A DNA stretch of 64,000 nucleotides from Granulicella sapmiensis (GCA_026225395.1 JAMFSR010000007.1:1-64000), one strand, 5' to 3'. Shown: positions 25,339 through 34,632, counted from the first letter of the stretch. Made by a program: numbers and translations. Notes: a model not told the origin generated them from the sequence alone.

Positions 25339-25908
25339 ATGCAACTCACCACCCGCGAACTTCTCACTGCACTCCACGGCATGCTCTTTGGCGGCTTCTT
25401 CCTGATGGCTATCTTTGGCCTCGTGGTGGAGCTGGTCCGCAGCCGGCACACGAGCACACACATTGAGCTGACCCCACGCGGCCGCACGATTGAATCCTGG
25501 TTCCTGATCCTCATGGCCGCGTTCGGCTGGCTTGCCGTCTTTACCGGGACTTACGTGATTTACCCCTGGTATCGCGCAAAGCCGCCTGCGAATACTGCCG
25601 ACCTCACTGCTTATCCGCGTTATCTACTGCTCTCGCACCCGAACACGGCTGCATGGCACAACCTGGGCATGGAGTGGAAGGAGCACATTGCGTTCTTCGC
25701 GACGATCGCCGTTACGATGTTGGCCTTCGTGCTCATCCGGCAGCGCGCGGCGCTGCGTCAGTATCCGCAGCTGCGCAACGCCGTGCTGGGATTTGCGCTG
25801 CTGGCGCTGGCCTCCTGCGGTGTGGCCGCCGGGTTTGGAGCCATGGTCAACAAGGCCGCCCCCGTCACCGGTGGCAACACCATCACTCTCATAAGGAGCG
25901 GCCAATGA
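25339..25908 (+). CDS. Four-helix membrane protein of unknown function
   Basis: A 189-residue protein with four predicted membrane helices (LHGMLFGGFFLMAIFGLVVELV; WFLILMAAFGWLAVFTGTYVIYPWY; HIAFFATIAVTMLAFVLI; AVLGFALLALASCGVAAGFG). His13 in the first helix, His101 in SHPNTAAWHNLGMEWKEH and other conserved-looking histidines would be candidates for haem or metal binding, but this is only a suggestion. The next gene starts within its stop (ATGA at 25905), so the two make a translationally coupled pair. Confidence 0.6.
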   Translation: MQLTTRELLTALHGMLFGGFFLMAIFGLVVELVRSRHTSTHIELTPRGRTIESWFLILMAAFGWLAVFTGTYVIYPWYRAKPPANTADLTAYPRYLLLSHPNTAAWHNLGMEWKEHIAFFATIAVTMLAFVLIRQRAALRQYPQLRNAVLGFALLALASCGVAAGFGAMVNKAAPVTGGNTITLIRSGQ

Positions 25909-26231
25909 CTCTGACTGAAACGCAGGTTCCCAATGGGCCCGCGGCTGCAGCGATCCTCAGCGCAGCGATCGGCTGCTTTGCGCTTGGACTTACCACAGTC
26001 GCCGCCGACAAGAGCAAGGCTGTGAACAAGCTCATGCTCTTCTATCCGCCTTCCGGCGCGTTGACCGGTGAGACGACCATTGCCATCGTCGTGTGGCTCG
26101 TGGCGTGGCTGATCCTTGCACGGTTGTGGCGCAACAGCACGCGTGCACTCGGACCGATCAACATTGCGTCCTTCGTGTTGCTGCTTTGTGGCCTTCTGCT
26201 TACGTTTCCGCCGTTCGTTGACGCCCTGTAG
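25905..26231 (+). CDS. Small membrane protein, partner of the preceding gene
   Basis: A 108-residue protein with three hydrophobic stretches (AAILSAAIGCFALGLTTVA; TTIAIVVWLVAWLILARLW; IASFVLLLCGLLLTFPPFV). Its start overlaps the upstream stop by four bases. The pair is likely to form one inner membrane complex. No family recognised. The following ketopantoate-reductase gene begins 24 bp later, so all three may be co-transcribed. Confidence 0.6.
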   Translation: MTLTETQVPNGPAAAAILSAAIGCFALGLTTVAADKSKAVNKLMLFYPPSGALTGETTIAIVVWLVAWLILARLWRNSTRALGPINIASFVLLLCGLLLTFPPFVDAL

Positions 26232-26255
26232 CCCGCACCCGATTAGCATGGAAAC

Positions 26256-27194
26256 ATGAGTTCAGTTTCACCCCTCCGCATTCTCGTCATCGGAGCCGGC
26301 GCTGTCGGCGGATACTTTGCCGCGCGACTGACTGCCGCCGGGCGCGACGTCACGATCCTTGTTCGACCCGCCCGCGCTGCACAGCTTCGCAGCACTGGCC
26401 TCGAAGTCTTCAGCCCGCTTGGCGATGTTACGGTGCAACCGAAGTTGCTGCTCGCATCGGAGTTGAAGGAGCCTTTCGACCTGATCCTTGTGAGTACGAA
26501 GGCATACTCGCTCGAAGCCGCGATGAACGACTTTGCCCCGGCCGTCGGGCCGGACACGGCGATCCTGCCCCTGTTGAACGGGATGCGGCATCTCGACGCC
26601 CTTATTGCGCGCTTCGGGGAGAAAGCGGTGATCGGGGGCCTGTCGCGTATCGTCGCCGACCTGGATACTGAGGGTCGCGTTCACCAGTTTGGGCCGCTAC
26701 ATGACATTGTGTTCGGCGAGCGGACGCGGGAGGTGACGCCGCGCATCCAGGCGATCGACGCCGCGCTGCGTGATTGCGGCTTTCCGACGACGCTATCGGC
26801 GGATATTATGGCTTCCATGTGGATGAAGTGGGTGCTGCTTTCTTCGCTTGCTGGAACCACGTGCCTGCTGCGGGCTTCGGTCGGGCAGATTGAAGCGGTA
26901 AAGTACGGCGCGGAGCTTGTTCGCTCGATTGTGGATGAGTCAGTCTCCGTGGCCACGGCGAATGGATATCCGCAAGACCCCAAATTCATCGACTCGCACA
27001 AAGCGCGCATGACCGAACCGGGATCGGCACTAACGGCATCGATGTTTCGTGACCTCACCAAAGGCCAGCCGGTCGAGTCCGAACAGATCCTGGGCGATTT
27101 TCTGGCGCGCGCTGTCGCGCATGACGTTCATCCGCCGCTGCTGACCGCGGCGTATGTGCAGCTTAGTGTGTATGCCAATTCGCTGAAGAAGTGA
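26256..27194 (+). CDS. 2-dehydropantoate 2-reductase family protein
   Basis: A 312-residue protein with the ApbA/PanE plan: N-terminal Rossmann motif GAGAVGGYFAARL, the NADPH-site Lys in LVSTKAYSLE, PLLNGMRHLDAL, and the C-terminal helical domain with MASMWMKWVLLSSLAGTTCLLR and EPGSALTASMFRDLTKGQPVE. PanE reduces ketopantoate to pantoate for coenzyme A synthesis. The region around the catalytic Lys (WMKWVLLSSLAG) follows the subgroup in which the usual N-A-I-N-P motif is replaced, so the substrate may be another 2-keto acid. No symbol is given for that reason. Confidence 0.8.
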   Translation: MSSVSPLRILVIGAGAVGGYFAARLTAAGRDVTILVRPARAAQLRSTGLEVFSPLGDVTVQPKLLLASELKEPFDLILVSTKAYSLEAAMNDFAPAVGPDTAILPLLNGMRHLDALIARFGEKAVIGGLSRIVADLDTEGRVHQFGPLHDIVFGERTREVTPRIQAIDAALRDCGFPTTLSADIMASMWMKWVLLSSLAGTTCLLRASVGQIEAVKYGAELVRSIVDESVSVATANGYPQDPKFIDSHKARMTEPGSALTASMFRDLTKGQPVESEQILGDFLARAVAHDVHPPLLTAAYVQLSVYANSLKK

Positions 27195-27200
27195 GCTTAC

Positions 27201-27638
27201 ATGACAAACAAGACGCAGAAGCATACCGACTACTCCGGCACACCGCTTCCGAAGAAGCTTGGCATCGTTTCGGCTTCTGCGAAGGCGGTACCAGCTGAGG
27301 TTGCGTTGCTCGGAGCCCCGGAAGACTTTCGGCAGTCGCTTGGCGAGCTTCCAGCGTACGTTACGTTTGCCAAGCGCATCACGCCGGACACCACGCTTGG
27401 GCTTTGCTTTGTCCGGTCCGTGAAAGAGCTGGAGGCCATGGTCGATCTGCTTGGTGCGCAGCTTCCGGAAAGAGCTTCCGCGTGGATCCTCCATCCGAAG
27501 GCGGCGCATAAGCCGGGGTTTAACCAGAATGATGTTCGGGATGCGGCGCTTCCGCGGGGTTTGGTGGATTACAAGGTTTGCTCGGTGGATGAGGATTGGT
27601 CTGGGTTGAAGTTTGCCTGGCGGAAGGGGTCTTCGTAG
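27201..27638 (+). CDS. DUF3052-like protein
   Basis: A 145-residue soluble protein beginning after a 6-bp gap from the reductase gene. It shows the DUF3052 pattern: DYSGTPLPKKLGIV near the start, VALLGAPEDFRQSLGELP, LGLCFVRSVKELEAMV, ASAWILHPKAAHKPGFNQNDVRDAALPRGLVDYKVCSVDEDWSGLKFAWRK at the end (given here only as family landmarks). DUF3052 proteins are small cytoplasmic proteins of unknown function. It is probably co-transcribed with the reductase. Confidence 0.7.
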   Translation: MTNKTQKHTDYSGTPLPKKLGIVSASAKAVPAEVALLGAPEDFRQSLGELPAYVTFAKRITPDTTLGLCFVRSVKELEAMVDLLGAQLPERASAWILHPKAAHKPGFNQNDVRDAALPRGLVDYKVCSVDEDWSGLKFAWRKGSS

Positions 27639-27691
27639 CAGTGTGGGTGATCGCTTCTACGTGGCGGGAGCAGGTAAGAGAGCGAGTCCCA

Positions 27692-27744
27692 GGGGCTAAA
27701 GCCCGGTTTGGGGCGAGTTGGAATGTCCGGGCTGAAGCCCGGAC
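27692..27744. repeat. Pair of GGGCTNAAGCCC hairpins
   Basis: GGGC-TAAA-GCCC at 27693-27704 and GTCCGGGC-TGAA-GCCCGGAC at 27725-27744 are two small perfect hairpins with similar 4-nt loops. They sit in the 335-bp gap before ppc and look like dispersed REP-type elements. Confidence 0.55.
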
Positions 27745-27788
27745 TTATCTCAGAGGCAAAGGCAAAAGCTGGTGGTGGGTTAACGGTT

Positions 27789-27833
27789 GGTGTTCCCCAC
27801 TCATCGCGCGAAAGGATGCGCGATGAATGGGCC
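27789..27833. repeat. Dispersed hairpin element, copy 1
   Basis: A conserved frame (GGTGTTCCCCAC ... AATGGGCC) surrounds a perfect 9-bp stem (TCATCGCGC at 27801-27809 with GCGCGATGA at 27818-27826) and an outer CCCA/TGGG stem. Copy 2 at 35066-35107 keeps the frame but has a different, still perfect, stem. Confidence 0.75.
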
Positions 27834-27973
27834 ACCCGGGCGGATGGGGCTTGTTTGGGGAAAGCAGATCCCCTGCGGGAATGACAGAAAGAAAAGCAAA
27901 AGCTTGTGGGGTTAGAGGTTTGCTTTCTACCAGGCGTTGGTGGGGTCCTGACGTAACAGGGCATAATCTAACA

Positions 27974-30817
27974 ATGCCTTCGTTGTGGACCCCCTCCGAC
28001 TGGCCGGCGCGTCTCGCCGAGCTCGAAGCCCGAACGGGCGAAGAAAAACAAGCACCGCTCCGCCGCGACATCCGCTCGCTCGGCACCCTTCTTGGCCAGG
28101 TTTTGCGCGAACAGGCCGGGGACTCGCTCTTCGACACCGTCGAAGCCCTGCGCGTGGTCGCGATTGCACGCCGCGAAGCTGAAGCTGAAAGCAATAACCC
28201 TGCTGCCGAGCAACATCTGGATGAAGCCCAGGCGCTTACGCATGAGGCGGCTTCCAACCCGACTTTTGCGTACCGGTTGGCGCGCGCGTTTGCCTCTTAC
28301 TTCGAGCTGATCAACCTGGCCGAGACCAACCACCGCAAGCGGCGGCGGCGTTCCTCTTTGCTGGATGCAGCAGCAACGCCGCAACGTGGATCTTTGCGCG
28401 GTACGTTGCGGCGCTTGCGCGATGCGGGCATCGATCGCGGGTCGGCATTGCGGCTGCTGGCGCAGATTTGCATTACGCCGGTCTTTACAGCGCACCCAAC
28501 GGAGGTTGCGCGGCGCAGCGTGATGTTCAAGCGGCGGCGCATCTCCGATCTGCTGGAAAAGCTGGATGGCATCCCGCTGCCGCCAGCGGAGCTCGACGCA
28601 CTGGAAAGCTCGCTGCTGGCTGAGATCACCGCGCTGTGGCAGACCGATGATGTTCGCCACGCACGGCCCACCGTGCGTGATGAAGTGCGCATGGCGCTGG
28701 ACTACTACGACGCTTCGATCTTCGAAACCATTCCGGTTCTGTACGCCGAGATCGCGGCGGCGTTCGATGCTGAGTATTCGGCCGACGAGCAGCCGGCGCA
28801 ACTGCCGCTGGTCGTCACCTTCGGCTCGTGGATTGGCGGCGATCGCGATGGCAATCCCTTCGTGACGGCTGAGACTACGGCGGATTCGCTGGCGATGTCG
28901 CGACAGCTTCTGCTGGACCGCTATCATGCGCAACTGGCGTTGATCTTCGACCAGCTGGCTTCTTCGACCAACCAGGCACCGATTACTGACGCACTACAGG
29001 CGCGGCTTGAGCAGTATCTTGAAGAGCTGCGCGCTTCCGGCTATACGACGCGCGACGACTACTTCCCCACTGAAGCGGTTCGCTTCGCCATTGCCTGCAT
29101 CACACTGCGGCTGGCCGGAGCGCCGGCAGCGACCGTGCTTCGGAACCTTGCACTCACGCCGCATGCCAAGCTAACGCATTACAAGACTGCGACGGAGCTG
29201 CTGGAAGACCTTATGCTGCTGCGCGACTCTCTTACCGCCAACCGTGGCATACGGCTGGCGCAGGTGTTCGTCGATCCGCTGATTCTTGAAGTGCGCACCT
29301 TCGGGCTGCATCTGCAGACGCTGGACATACGACAGCATGCGCGGGTGCATGAGGCTGCCGTGGAAGAGCTGACCGCGTGGCAGAGCTCCAGCGACCTGCA
29401 ACTGCCTGCGCCGCTTACGGAACAGACCGCGGAAGTTCTCGCGACGTTCCGCGGCATTGCTGCCGTGAAGAAGCGCGCGCCTGAAGCAATTACGACGTAT
29501 GTGATCTCCGGCGCGAGCTCCGCGCAGGATGCGCTGCGCGTGCTTTGGCTGGCACGGCTGGGTAGCGTACACGTCGAGGGCGATCCAGCAAAGGGCGATC
29601 CCGGTCTGCAGCCTGTGCCGCTGTTTGAATCCATTGAAGACCTGCGCAACGCACCGGCGATATGCCGCGAGCTTTGGTCTTCGGACATCTACAAGCCGCT
29701 GCTTGCCGCGTGGAACGGACGGCAGGAAGTGATGCTGGGTTACTCCGACTCCAACAAGGATGGCGGCATGATCGCAAGCACGTGGGAGATATGGAAAGCC
29801 CACCGAGCGCTGCATGATGTGGCCCGTGAGTGCGGCGTGACGCTGCGGCTCTTCCATGGCCGCGGAGGAACGGTGGGACGCGGCGGCGGCCCTACGCATC
29901 GGGCGATTTATGCGCAGCCGCTGAACAGCTTTACCGGAGAGCTGCGCATTACCGAGCAGGGCGAGGTGCTGAACTGGAAGTACTCGGACGTGGTGCTGGC
30001 TGAGCGCAACCTGGAGCTGATGATCGCGGCTTCGCTGGACGCTATTGCGCGGCCCGATCTGATCGTGAATGTGAATGGCGATTCACATTTGACGGGCGGG
30101 ATCCGTCCGGAGTGGGAATCGGCGCTCGATGAACTCTGCGACGCGTCCTTCGCGTTCTACACGAAACATATCGTCGATAACCCGGATGTGTTTACGTACT
30201 TCGAGCAGGCGACGCCGGTGGCGGAACTGGAGCATGCGCGCATCGGCTCGCGCCCTGCAAAGCGTGCCGACGCTAGCGCGACAAAGAAGCGAAGCATGGC
30301 CGATCTTCGCGCCATCCCGTGGGTGTTTGGCTGGATGCAGTCGCGGCATGTGGTGCCTGCGTACTTTGGCGTAGGCCATGCGCTGGAGTCGTTCGTCGCG
30401 GCGCACCCTGATGGCCTGGCGCTGCTGCAGGAGATGGTGCGGAGCTTTCCGCTGTTTCTCGACATGATTCGCAACGTGGAGATCGCGTTGGCCAAGGCCG
30501 ACTTCGGCATAGCAAAGCTGTATGCCTCGCTGGTGGAGGATGCCGCTCTGCGCGATCGCGTGTTCGAGGTGCTGGAAACGGAGTTCGACCGCACGCGGAG
30601 GATGGTGTTGCTGATCACCGAACAAGGGGAGCTGCTGGAGAAGAATGCGGTGCTGGCGAACTCGATCCGGCTGCGTAACCCTTATGTCGACCCGATGAGC
30701 CTGTTGCAGGTGGAGCTGCTGCGGCGTAAGCGTGCGGGCGAGCAGAGCGAAGAGCTGGACCGCGCGATCACGGCGACGATCAATGGGATTAGTGCGGGGT
30801 TGAGGAATACGGGGTGA
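27974..30817 (+). CDS. ppc: Phosphoenolpyruvate carboxylase
   Basis: A 947-residue enzyme from ATG 27974 (an open frame upstream covers only repeats). It adds bicarbonate to phosphoenolpyruvate to make oxaloacetate, refilling the TCA cycle. Diagnostic motifs are all present: FTAHPTEVARRSV with the catalytic His, GSWIGGDRDGNPFVTAE, TLDIRQHARVHE, MLGYSDSNKDGG, LFHGRGGTVGRGGGPTHRAI, TEQGEVLNWKY and the C-terminal RNTG. The length is slightly above the usual 880-930 because of loops near residues 740-760. A CATAAT at 27960-27965 lies only eight bases before the ATG, so the transcript leader may be very short. Stand-alone gene. Confidence 0.95.
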   Translation: MPSLWTPSDWPARLAELEARTGEEKQAPLRRDIRSLGTLLGQVLREQAGDSLFDTVEALRVVAIARREAEAESNNPAAEQHLDEAQALTHEAASNPTFAYRLARAFASYFELINLAETNHRKRRRRSSLLDAAATPQRGSLRGTLRRLRDAGIDRGSALRLLAQICITPVFTAHPTEVARRSVMFKRRRISDLLEKLDGIPLPPAELDALESSLLAEITALWQTDDVRHARPTVRDEVRMALDYYDASIFETIPVLYAEIAAAFDAEYSADEQPAQLPLVVTFGSWIGGDRDGNPFVTAETTADSLAMSRQLLLDRYHAQLALIFDQLASSTNQAPITDALQARLEQYLEELRASGYTTRDDYFPTEAVRFAIACITLRLAGAPAATVLRNLALTPHAKLTHYKTATELLEDLMLLRDSLTANRGIRLAQVFVDPLILEVRTFGLHLQTLDIRQHARVHEAAVEELTAWQSSSDLQLPAPLTEQTAEVLATFRGIAAVKKRAPEAITTYVISGASSAQDALRVLWLARLGSVHVEGDPAKGDPGLQPVPLFESIEDLRNAPAICRELWSSDIYKPLLAAWNGRQEVMLGYSDSNKDGGMIASTWEIWKAHRALHDVARECGVTLRLFHGRGGTVGRGGGPTHRAIYAQPLNSFTGELRITEQGEVLNWKYSDVVLAERNLELMIAASLDAIARPDLIVNVNGDSHLTGGIRPEWESALDELCDASFAFYTKHIVDNPDVFTYFEQATPVAELEHARIGSRPAKRADASATKKRSMADLRAIPWVFGWMQSRHVVPAYFGVGHALESFVAAHPDGLALLQEMVRSFPLFLDMIRNVEIALAKADFGIAKLYASLVEDAALRDRVFEVLETEFDRTRRMVLLITEQGELLEKNAVLANSIRLRNPYVDPMSLLQVELLRRKRAGEQSEELDRAITATINGISAGLRNTG

Positions 30818-30844
30818 TGGGCCTGGGGGTTGGGGGTTGGGATA
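30818..30844. repeat. TGGGGGT heptamer repeats after the ppc stop codon
   Basis: Two exact TGGGGGT units (30824-30837) and a third partial one follow the TGA of ppc by six bases, purine-rich on the coding strand. Confidence 0.65.
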
Positions 30845-30894
30845 TGACGCCTCTTCAAAGCTGTGACGGAAGCGGAAGCAAAGGCGGGCGGGGT

Positions 30895-30913
30895 GCCACC
30901 GGGCGGATGGGGC
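30895..30913. repeat. Partial third copy of the dispersed element
   Basis: GCCACCGGGCGGATGGGGC matches 27831-27850 just downstream of hairpin copy 1 except for one missing C. An upstream GCAAAGGC is also shared by all three loci. The hairpin itself is absent here. Confidence 0.5.
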
Positions 30914-30918
30914 GGATG

Positions 30919-31542
30919 TTATTTGAGCGCTTCGTCGTAGCTGCCCAGTGTGCCGACGCCGACGAAGTAGATGCCGCTCAGATGACCCATGGCGGTTCGC
31001 GCGTAGGGGAGTGCGTCCTTCGCTCTGGCCGCGTCGAGGACGACGCCCGGAGACTTCAGGATCGGCAGTAGCTGCAGGTAGTCGTTGATGGCGAGCTCTT
31101 CCATCGACTCCAACTGGTCCTGCTCTTTGTACGCTTCGGAGAACTGTTCGACCTCGCTATAGTCCATGTAGCTGAGCGCGCCGGTTGTGCTTGCTGTACG
31201 CCACGCAGAGTCCCGCAGGAATCCCTGATGGAACTGCAGCGACTCGGCGTTCACCGTGCCGGGCTTGCCCTGGCTGAGGTCTTCCAGCGCACGCAGCGCC
31301 TTGGTCATGCCTTCGATTTCGGACTTCAGCCCGGCCGTGCCCTGGTGAATCGTCTCCCGATTGCTCTGCAGCTCCTGCCGGATCAGTGTCTCAGCTTCCT
31401 TGCGCTGGTGCCGGTGATGCATGGCCTCCACGCCGGCCTCAAGCGCCAGCGCAATCAGCAGGCCGACCGTGATGGTCAGCAGATGCACGACAAAATCGCG
31501 AACTCCGTGGATGTTATGTTCCGGCGCGTGGACGTCCAGCAT
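30919..31542 (-). CDS. Membrane-anchored coiled-coil protein
   Basis: A 207-residue protein with one N-terminal membrane helix (VVHLLTITVGLLIALALEAGVEAM) followed by a charged helical region (RKEAETLIRQELQSNRETIHQ, LKSEIEGMTKALRALEDL) likely to be a coiled coil. Similar small acidobacterial and proteobacterial proteins are known only as hypothetical. The GVRDFVVHLLTITVGLLIALALE type of start is shared by several such proteins. The substrate or partner is unknown. It is divergent from the esterase gene at 31602. Confidence 0.55.
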   Translation of the reverse strand: MLDVHAPEHNIHGVRDFVVHLLTITVGLLIALALEAGVEAMHHRHQRKEAETLIRQELQSNRETIHQGTAGLKSEIEGMTKALRALEDLSQGKPGTVNAESLQFHQGFLRDSAWRTASTTGALSYMDYSEVEQFSEAYKEQDQLESMEELAINDYLQLLPILKSPGVVLDAARAKDALPYARTAMGHLSGIYFVGVGTLGSYDEALK

Positions 31543-31601
31543 CGCGGCTCCTTCTTACCTGGTTTCGCCTAGAGTACCAGCCTCGCGGTACACTGCGAGC
31601 C

Positions 31602-32762
31602 ATGCGCCGCCTCCTTATTCTTCTCGCTCTTGCCGCTTCTTTGTGCGCTCCCGCACAGCAGCCCGCTATCCCCATCCAGTCGCACCAGGTCAATGCGGAC
31701 GGCTCGATCACGTTCCGGTACATGGCGCCGGGTGCGACCAAAGTGCTCGTCAACTCCGATGCGTTCCTCACCCCGCAGACCATGACCAAAGGCGCCGATG
31801 GCCTATGGACGTTTACGACTGATCCGATGCCGCCGCAGTACTACTCGTACTCGTTTACTGAGGATGGCATCACCAAGGTCGATCCCTTCAACCCGATCAC
31901 GGTACAGAACTCGGATGCGCTGCCGGCTATTTATTATCTGGGTTCGAAGGTGCTGGTACCGGCGACGCCGCCTTCGCCGTGGGACCCTACCGATGTGCCG
32001 CATGGCAATGTGGATCATCATTTTTATACGACGCATGTGGTGAAGGGGTTGGTGCACGACCAGAGCGGGTATGTGGTGTACACGCCACCGGGGTATGACG
32101 CGAAGCACAAGGGCGGGTATCCGGTGCTGTATCTGCTGCACGGCTGGTCGGATGTGGAGACAGGATGGACCAACGATGGGCATGCGAATTTTATTCTTGA
32201 TTCGCTGATCGCCGCCGGCAAGGCTGTTCCTATGATCGTGGTGATGCCGCTTGGCTATGGCGACGAAGACTTTGCGCGGCATCCGATTTCGATCTGGGGC
32301 AACAAGGCGCTGGTGGATGCGAACCTTGCGGGGTTTACGCAGGCCTTTGAGACCGAGGTGATGCCGGCCGTCGAGCACGAGTACAACATCGCAAAGGGGC
32401 GCGAGAATCATGCCATTGCCGGGCTTTCGATGGGTGGGCTGGAGGCGTTGACCATTGGGCTGAACCATTCGGACCAGTTTGCGTGGGTGGCCGGGATGAG
32501 CTCCGCGATTGTGGGAACGCCGCTGAGCGCAAGGCTGCCGGGGCTGGCGACGCCGGAAGCGGCGAAGAAGGCGGACCTGCGGCTGCTTTGGGTGGCGTGT
32601 GGAGTGTCGGATGGGTTGATCAAGTCGAACAGGGAGTTTGTGGCCTGGGCGAAGGGTGTGGGATTGCCGGTGACCGCCGTAGAGACGCCGGGACGGCATA
32701 CGTTCGTCGTGTGGCGCGACAACCTGGTGCATCTGGCGCCGCTGTTGTTCCAGCCGAAGTAG
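31602..32762 (+). CDS. Secreted esterase (esterase D / feruloyl-esterase-like)
   Basis: A 386-residue protein with a signal peptide (RRLLILLALAASLCAPAQQ), an N-terminal E-set/CBM48-like beta domain (NADGSITFRYMAPGATKVLVN, PPQYYSYSFTEDG) and a C-terminal alpha/beta hydrolase domain starting near residue 145 (YVVYTPPGYDAKHKGGYPVLYLLHGWSD). The nucleophile is Ser in AGLSMGGLEAL and the His is in PGRHTFVVWRDNL. This two-domain layout is that of XynZ-like feruloyl esterases and enterochelin esterase relatives, suggesting de-esterification of plant polysaccharide. Followed by heptamer repeats shared with the convergent carboxylesterase gene. Confidence 0.8.
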   Translation: MRRLLILLALAASLCAPAQQPAIPIQSHQVNADGSITFRYMAPGATKVLVNSDAFLTPQTMTKGADGLWTFTTDPMPPQYYSYSFTEDGITKVDPFNPITVQNSDALPAIYYLGSKVLVPATPPSPWDPTDVPHGNVDHHFYTTHVVKGLVHDQSGYVVYTPPGYDAKHKGGYPVLYLLHGWSDVETGWTNDGHANFILDSLIAAGKAVPMIVVMPLGYGDEDFARHPISIWGNKALVDANLAGFTQAFETEVMPAVEHEYNIAKGRENHAIAGLSMGGLEALTIGLNHSDQFAWVAGMSSAIVGTPLSARLPGLATPEAAKKADLRLLWVACGVSDGLIKSNREFVAWAKGVGLPVTAVETPGRHTFVVWRDNLVHLAPLLFQPK

Positions 32763-32792
32763 CGAGGGGCGCCCGCAACATCATGGGCGCCT

Positions 32793-32827
32793 TCTCTACG
32801 CTCTACACTCTGTCCTCTACGCTCTGC
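32793..32827. repeat. Tandem heptamer array after carboxylesterase stop codon
   Basis: Five NCTCTAN-type 7-mers end two bases before the TAG (32830-32832) of the minus-strand carboxylesterase gene. Confidence 0.8.
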
Positions 32828-32829
32828 TT

Positions 32830-34560
32830 CTACGATCCCGGCTGCACGTAAGGCACCTGGCCGAGATATTTTCGCTCGCGGCCGCGTGGATCGTCTTCGA
32901 CGCGTGCGGGGAGATCGAAGATCATCGTCGGCCGTTTTGCTGGATCGAACGCGGGCCACTTTGGCAGCTTGGCGTTGTTCGGATTGCCCGTGCGGGCGAA
33001 GGCGATGTAGGTCTCGCTGACGATGTCGGCCATCTGTTGCGCGCGGGCTTGGTCGGCGGGCGAGCTGCCGACCATACCGGACGAGAGAGCTACGTTATCG
33101 AAGGCGAGGGGGATGTCGAGGGTGTGCGGTGCGCCCCACTTGCCGCCGTCGACGCCGGACTTCCAGTTGAGCTGGTAGACCCATGTGTGCGGTTGGGCGG
33201 TGGGGTCGGCAGCGCGGCGTTCGGCTTCGATGACTTCGCCGCGCCAGGAGCGGGAGTCCGTGGTGACGGCGAAGAAAACGTCGCTGGCGGAGTAGGTGGG
33301 GTTCCAGGTACGGTAGTTTTTGATGACTTCGGCGACGGGGAGTGAGACGGTGTCGGACTTGAGGAACGGTGCGCCTTTTTCGAGGGCGTCCGGCAGCGTT
33401 TCCCAGGTCAGATCGTAGAGCCTTGGTTGGCCGCCGCCGATCAGAACGCGAGTCTCGTCGTGCGTGTTGCCCAGCACCATCGGGATGTTGGCGGAAAGCT
33501 TCGGATCGGTGGGCGTGAAGGGGTCGACGGGGAGTGAGCGGCCGTCGGTGACGGGGCCGAAGTAGCCGCCGGCGCGCGTGGCCTGCTGGATCTCCAGCAT
33601 GGACTTCGTGCGGAGGGCGGTGGCTGCATCCGCGGCGCTCATGGCATCGAGCTTCAAAGCGGCGAGGACTTTCTTGGCGCGGTCGGTGGCGTGGTCGCGC
33701 TGCACGCCGACCACCTGCTGGCCGCTCATGGAAAGCACGCGGTGGAACAAACCCTTCGCCGGAGGCTGCGCCATCAACGTGGCGCACTTCGCGCCGCCGC
33801 CGCTTTGGCCGAAGATCATCACGCGGTGCGGGTCGCCGCCGAACTCTTCGATGTTGTCGCGTACCCATTCGAGCGCCAGGACGAGGTCTAGCTGGCCGGC
33901 GTTGCCTGAGTCTTCAAATCCCTGGTTCGGCAGCGCCTCCGCCAGATACATGTAGCCGAAGGAGTTGAGGCGGTGGTTCACTGTTACCACCACCACGTCG
34001 CCGCGCCTGGCGAGGCGCGTGCCATCGTAGAGTTCGGCGTTGCCTGTGCCATTCGCGAAGGCCCCGCCGTGGATGTAGAACATAACCGGGCGCTTCTTGC
34101 GATCGCGAAGCCCGGGCGTCCACACATTCAGGTGCAGACAGTCTTCGCTGTCATAGCCCTGATCGATGGGCAGGTGGTAGCCGCCACGTCGTGTTTCTTC
34201 TGTTTCTCGTTGTGTCAGCCACGCGGCGCTGAGGACTTCTTCGGGATTCGATGGCACGCCGGGCCGCGCACCGATCGTCTGAGGCGCCTTGGTGGTCCAG
34301 CGCGTGCAGACCAGAGTGTCGGTCCACGGAGTTGGTGGCTTCGGGGGTGCAAACCGGGTCTTTGCCGTGTCCAATCCGTACGGGATACCTTTGAACGCTG
34401 CAATGCCCTCGCCGGCTGTATAGCCGGAGACTTTTCCGGCCTTCGTCTTCGCTATGGGAGCCGCTACATCCGCCCATGCCTGATGCCCCACTACTGCAAC
34501 CGCGCCCACCGCAGCCGCACCGACCAAAACATCACGCCTGTTCATTGCCCCGTTCTCCAT
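32830..34560 (-). CDS. Exported type-B carboxylesterase
   Basis: A 576-residue protein with a twin-arginine-like signal (MNRRDVLVGAAAVGAVAVVG). The carboxylesterase family features are complete: FKGIPYG near the N-terminus, EDCLHLNVWTP, YIHGGAFANGTG (oxyanion hole), nucleophile Ser in FGQSGGGAKC, Glu in GNTHDETRV and His in GAPHTLDIPLAFDN. It hydrolyses carboxylic esters; the natural substrate cannot be read from sequence. The export signal places it in the periplasm or outside. Single gene; its 3' end carries the heptamer array. Confidence 0.88.
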   Translation of the reverse strand: MENGAMNRRDVLVGAAAVGAVAVVGHQAWADVAAPIAKTKAGKVSGYTAGEGIAAFKGIPYGLDTAKTRFAPPKPPTPWTDTLVCTRWTTKAPQTIGARPGVPSNPEEVLSAAWLTQRETEETRRGGYHLPIDQGYDSEDCLHLNVWTPGLRDRKKRPVMFYIHGGAFANGTGNAELYDGTRLARRGDVVVVTVNHRLNSFGYMYLAEALPNQGFEDSGNAGQLDLVLALEWVRDNIEEFGGDPHRVMIFGQSGGGAKCATLMAQPPAKGLFHRVLSMSGQQVVGVQRDHATDRAKKVLAALKLDAMSAADAATALRTKSMLEIQQATRAGGYFGPVTDGRSLPVDPFTPTDPKLSANIPMVLGNTHDETRVLIGGGQPRLYDLTWETLPDALEKGAPFLKSDTVSLPVAEVIKNYRTWNPTYSASDVFFAVTTDSRSWRGEVIEAERRAADPTAQPHTWVYQLNWKSGVDGGKWGAPHTLDIPLAFDNVALSSGMVGSSPADQARAQQMADIVSETYIAFARTGNPNNAKLPKWPAFDPAKRPTMIFDLPARVEDDPRGRERKYLGQVPYVQPGS

Positions 34561-34604
34561 CGTTCAAGTCGAAGCACGCGGCGGAAGCCACAAACCTTCG
34601 CCCT

Positions 34605-34632
34605 GACAACTTAGAACTCCGGACAGACAACT
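34605..34632. repeat. GACAACT heptamer array between divergent genes
   Basis: Four 7-bp steps: two exact GACAACT units, one TAGAACT and one degenerate unit, upstream of the carboxylesterase start. Confidence 0.55.

Noticed and set aside
27827-27973. N-terminal extension of PEP carboxylase
   Set aside because: The open frame there runs through the hairpin repeat and has no family similarity; family homology begins just after ATG 27974.
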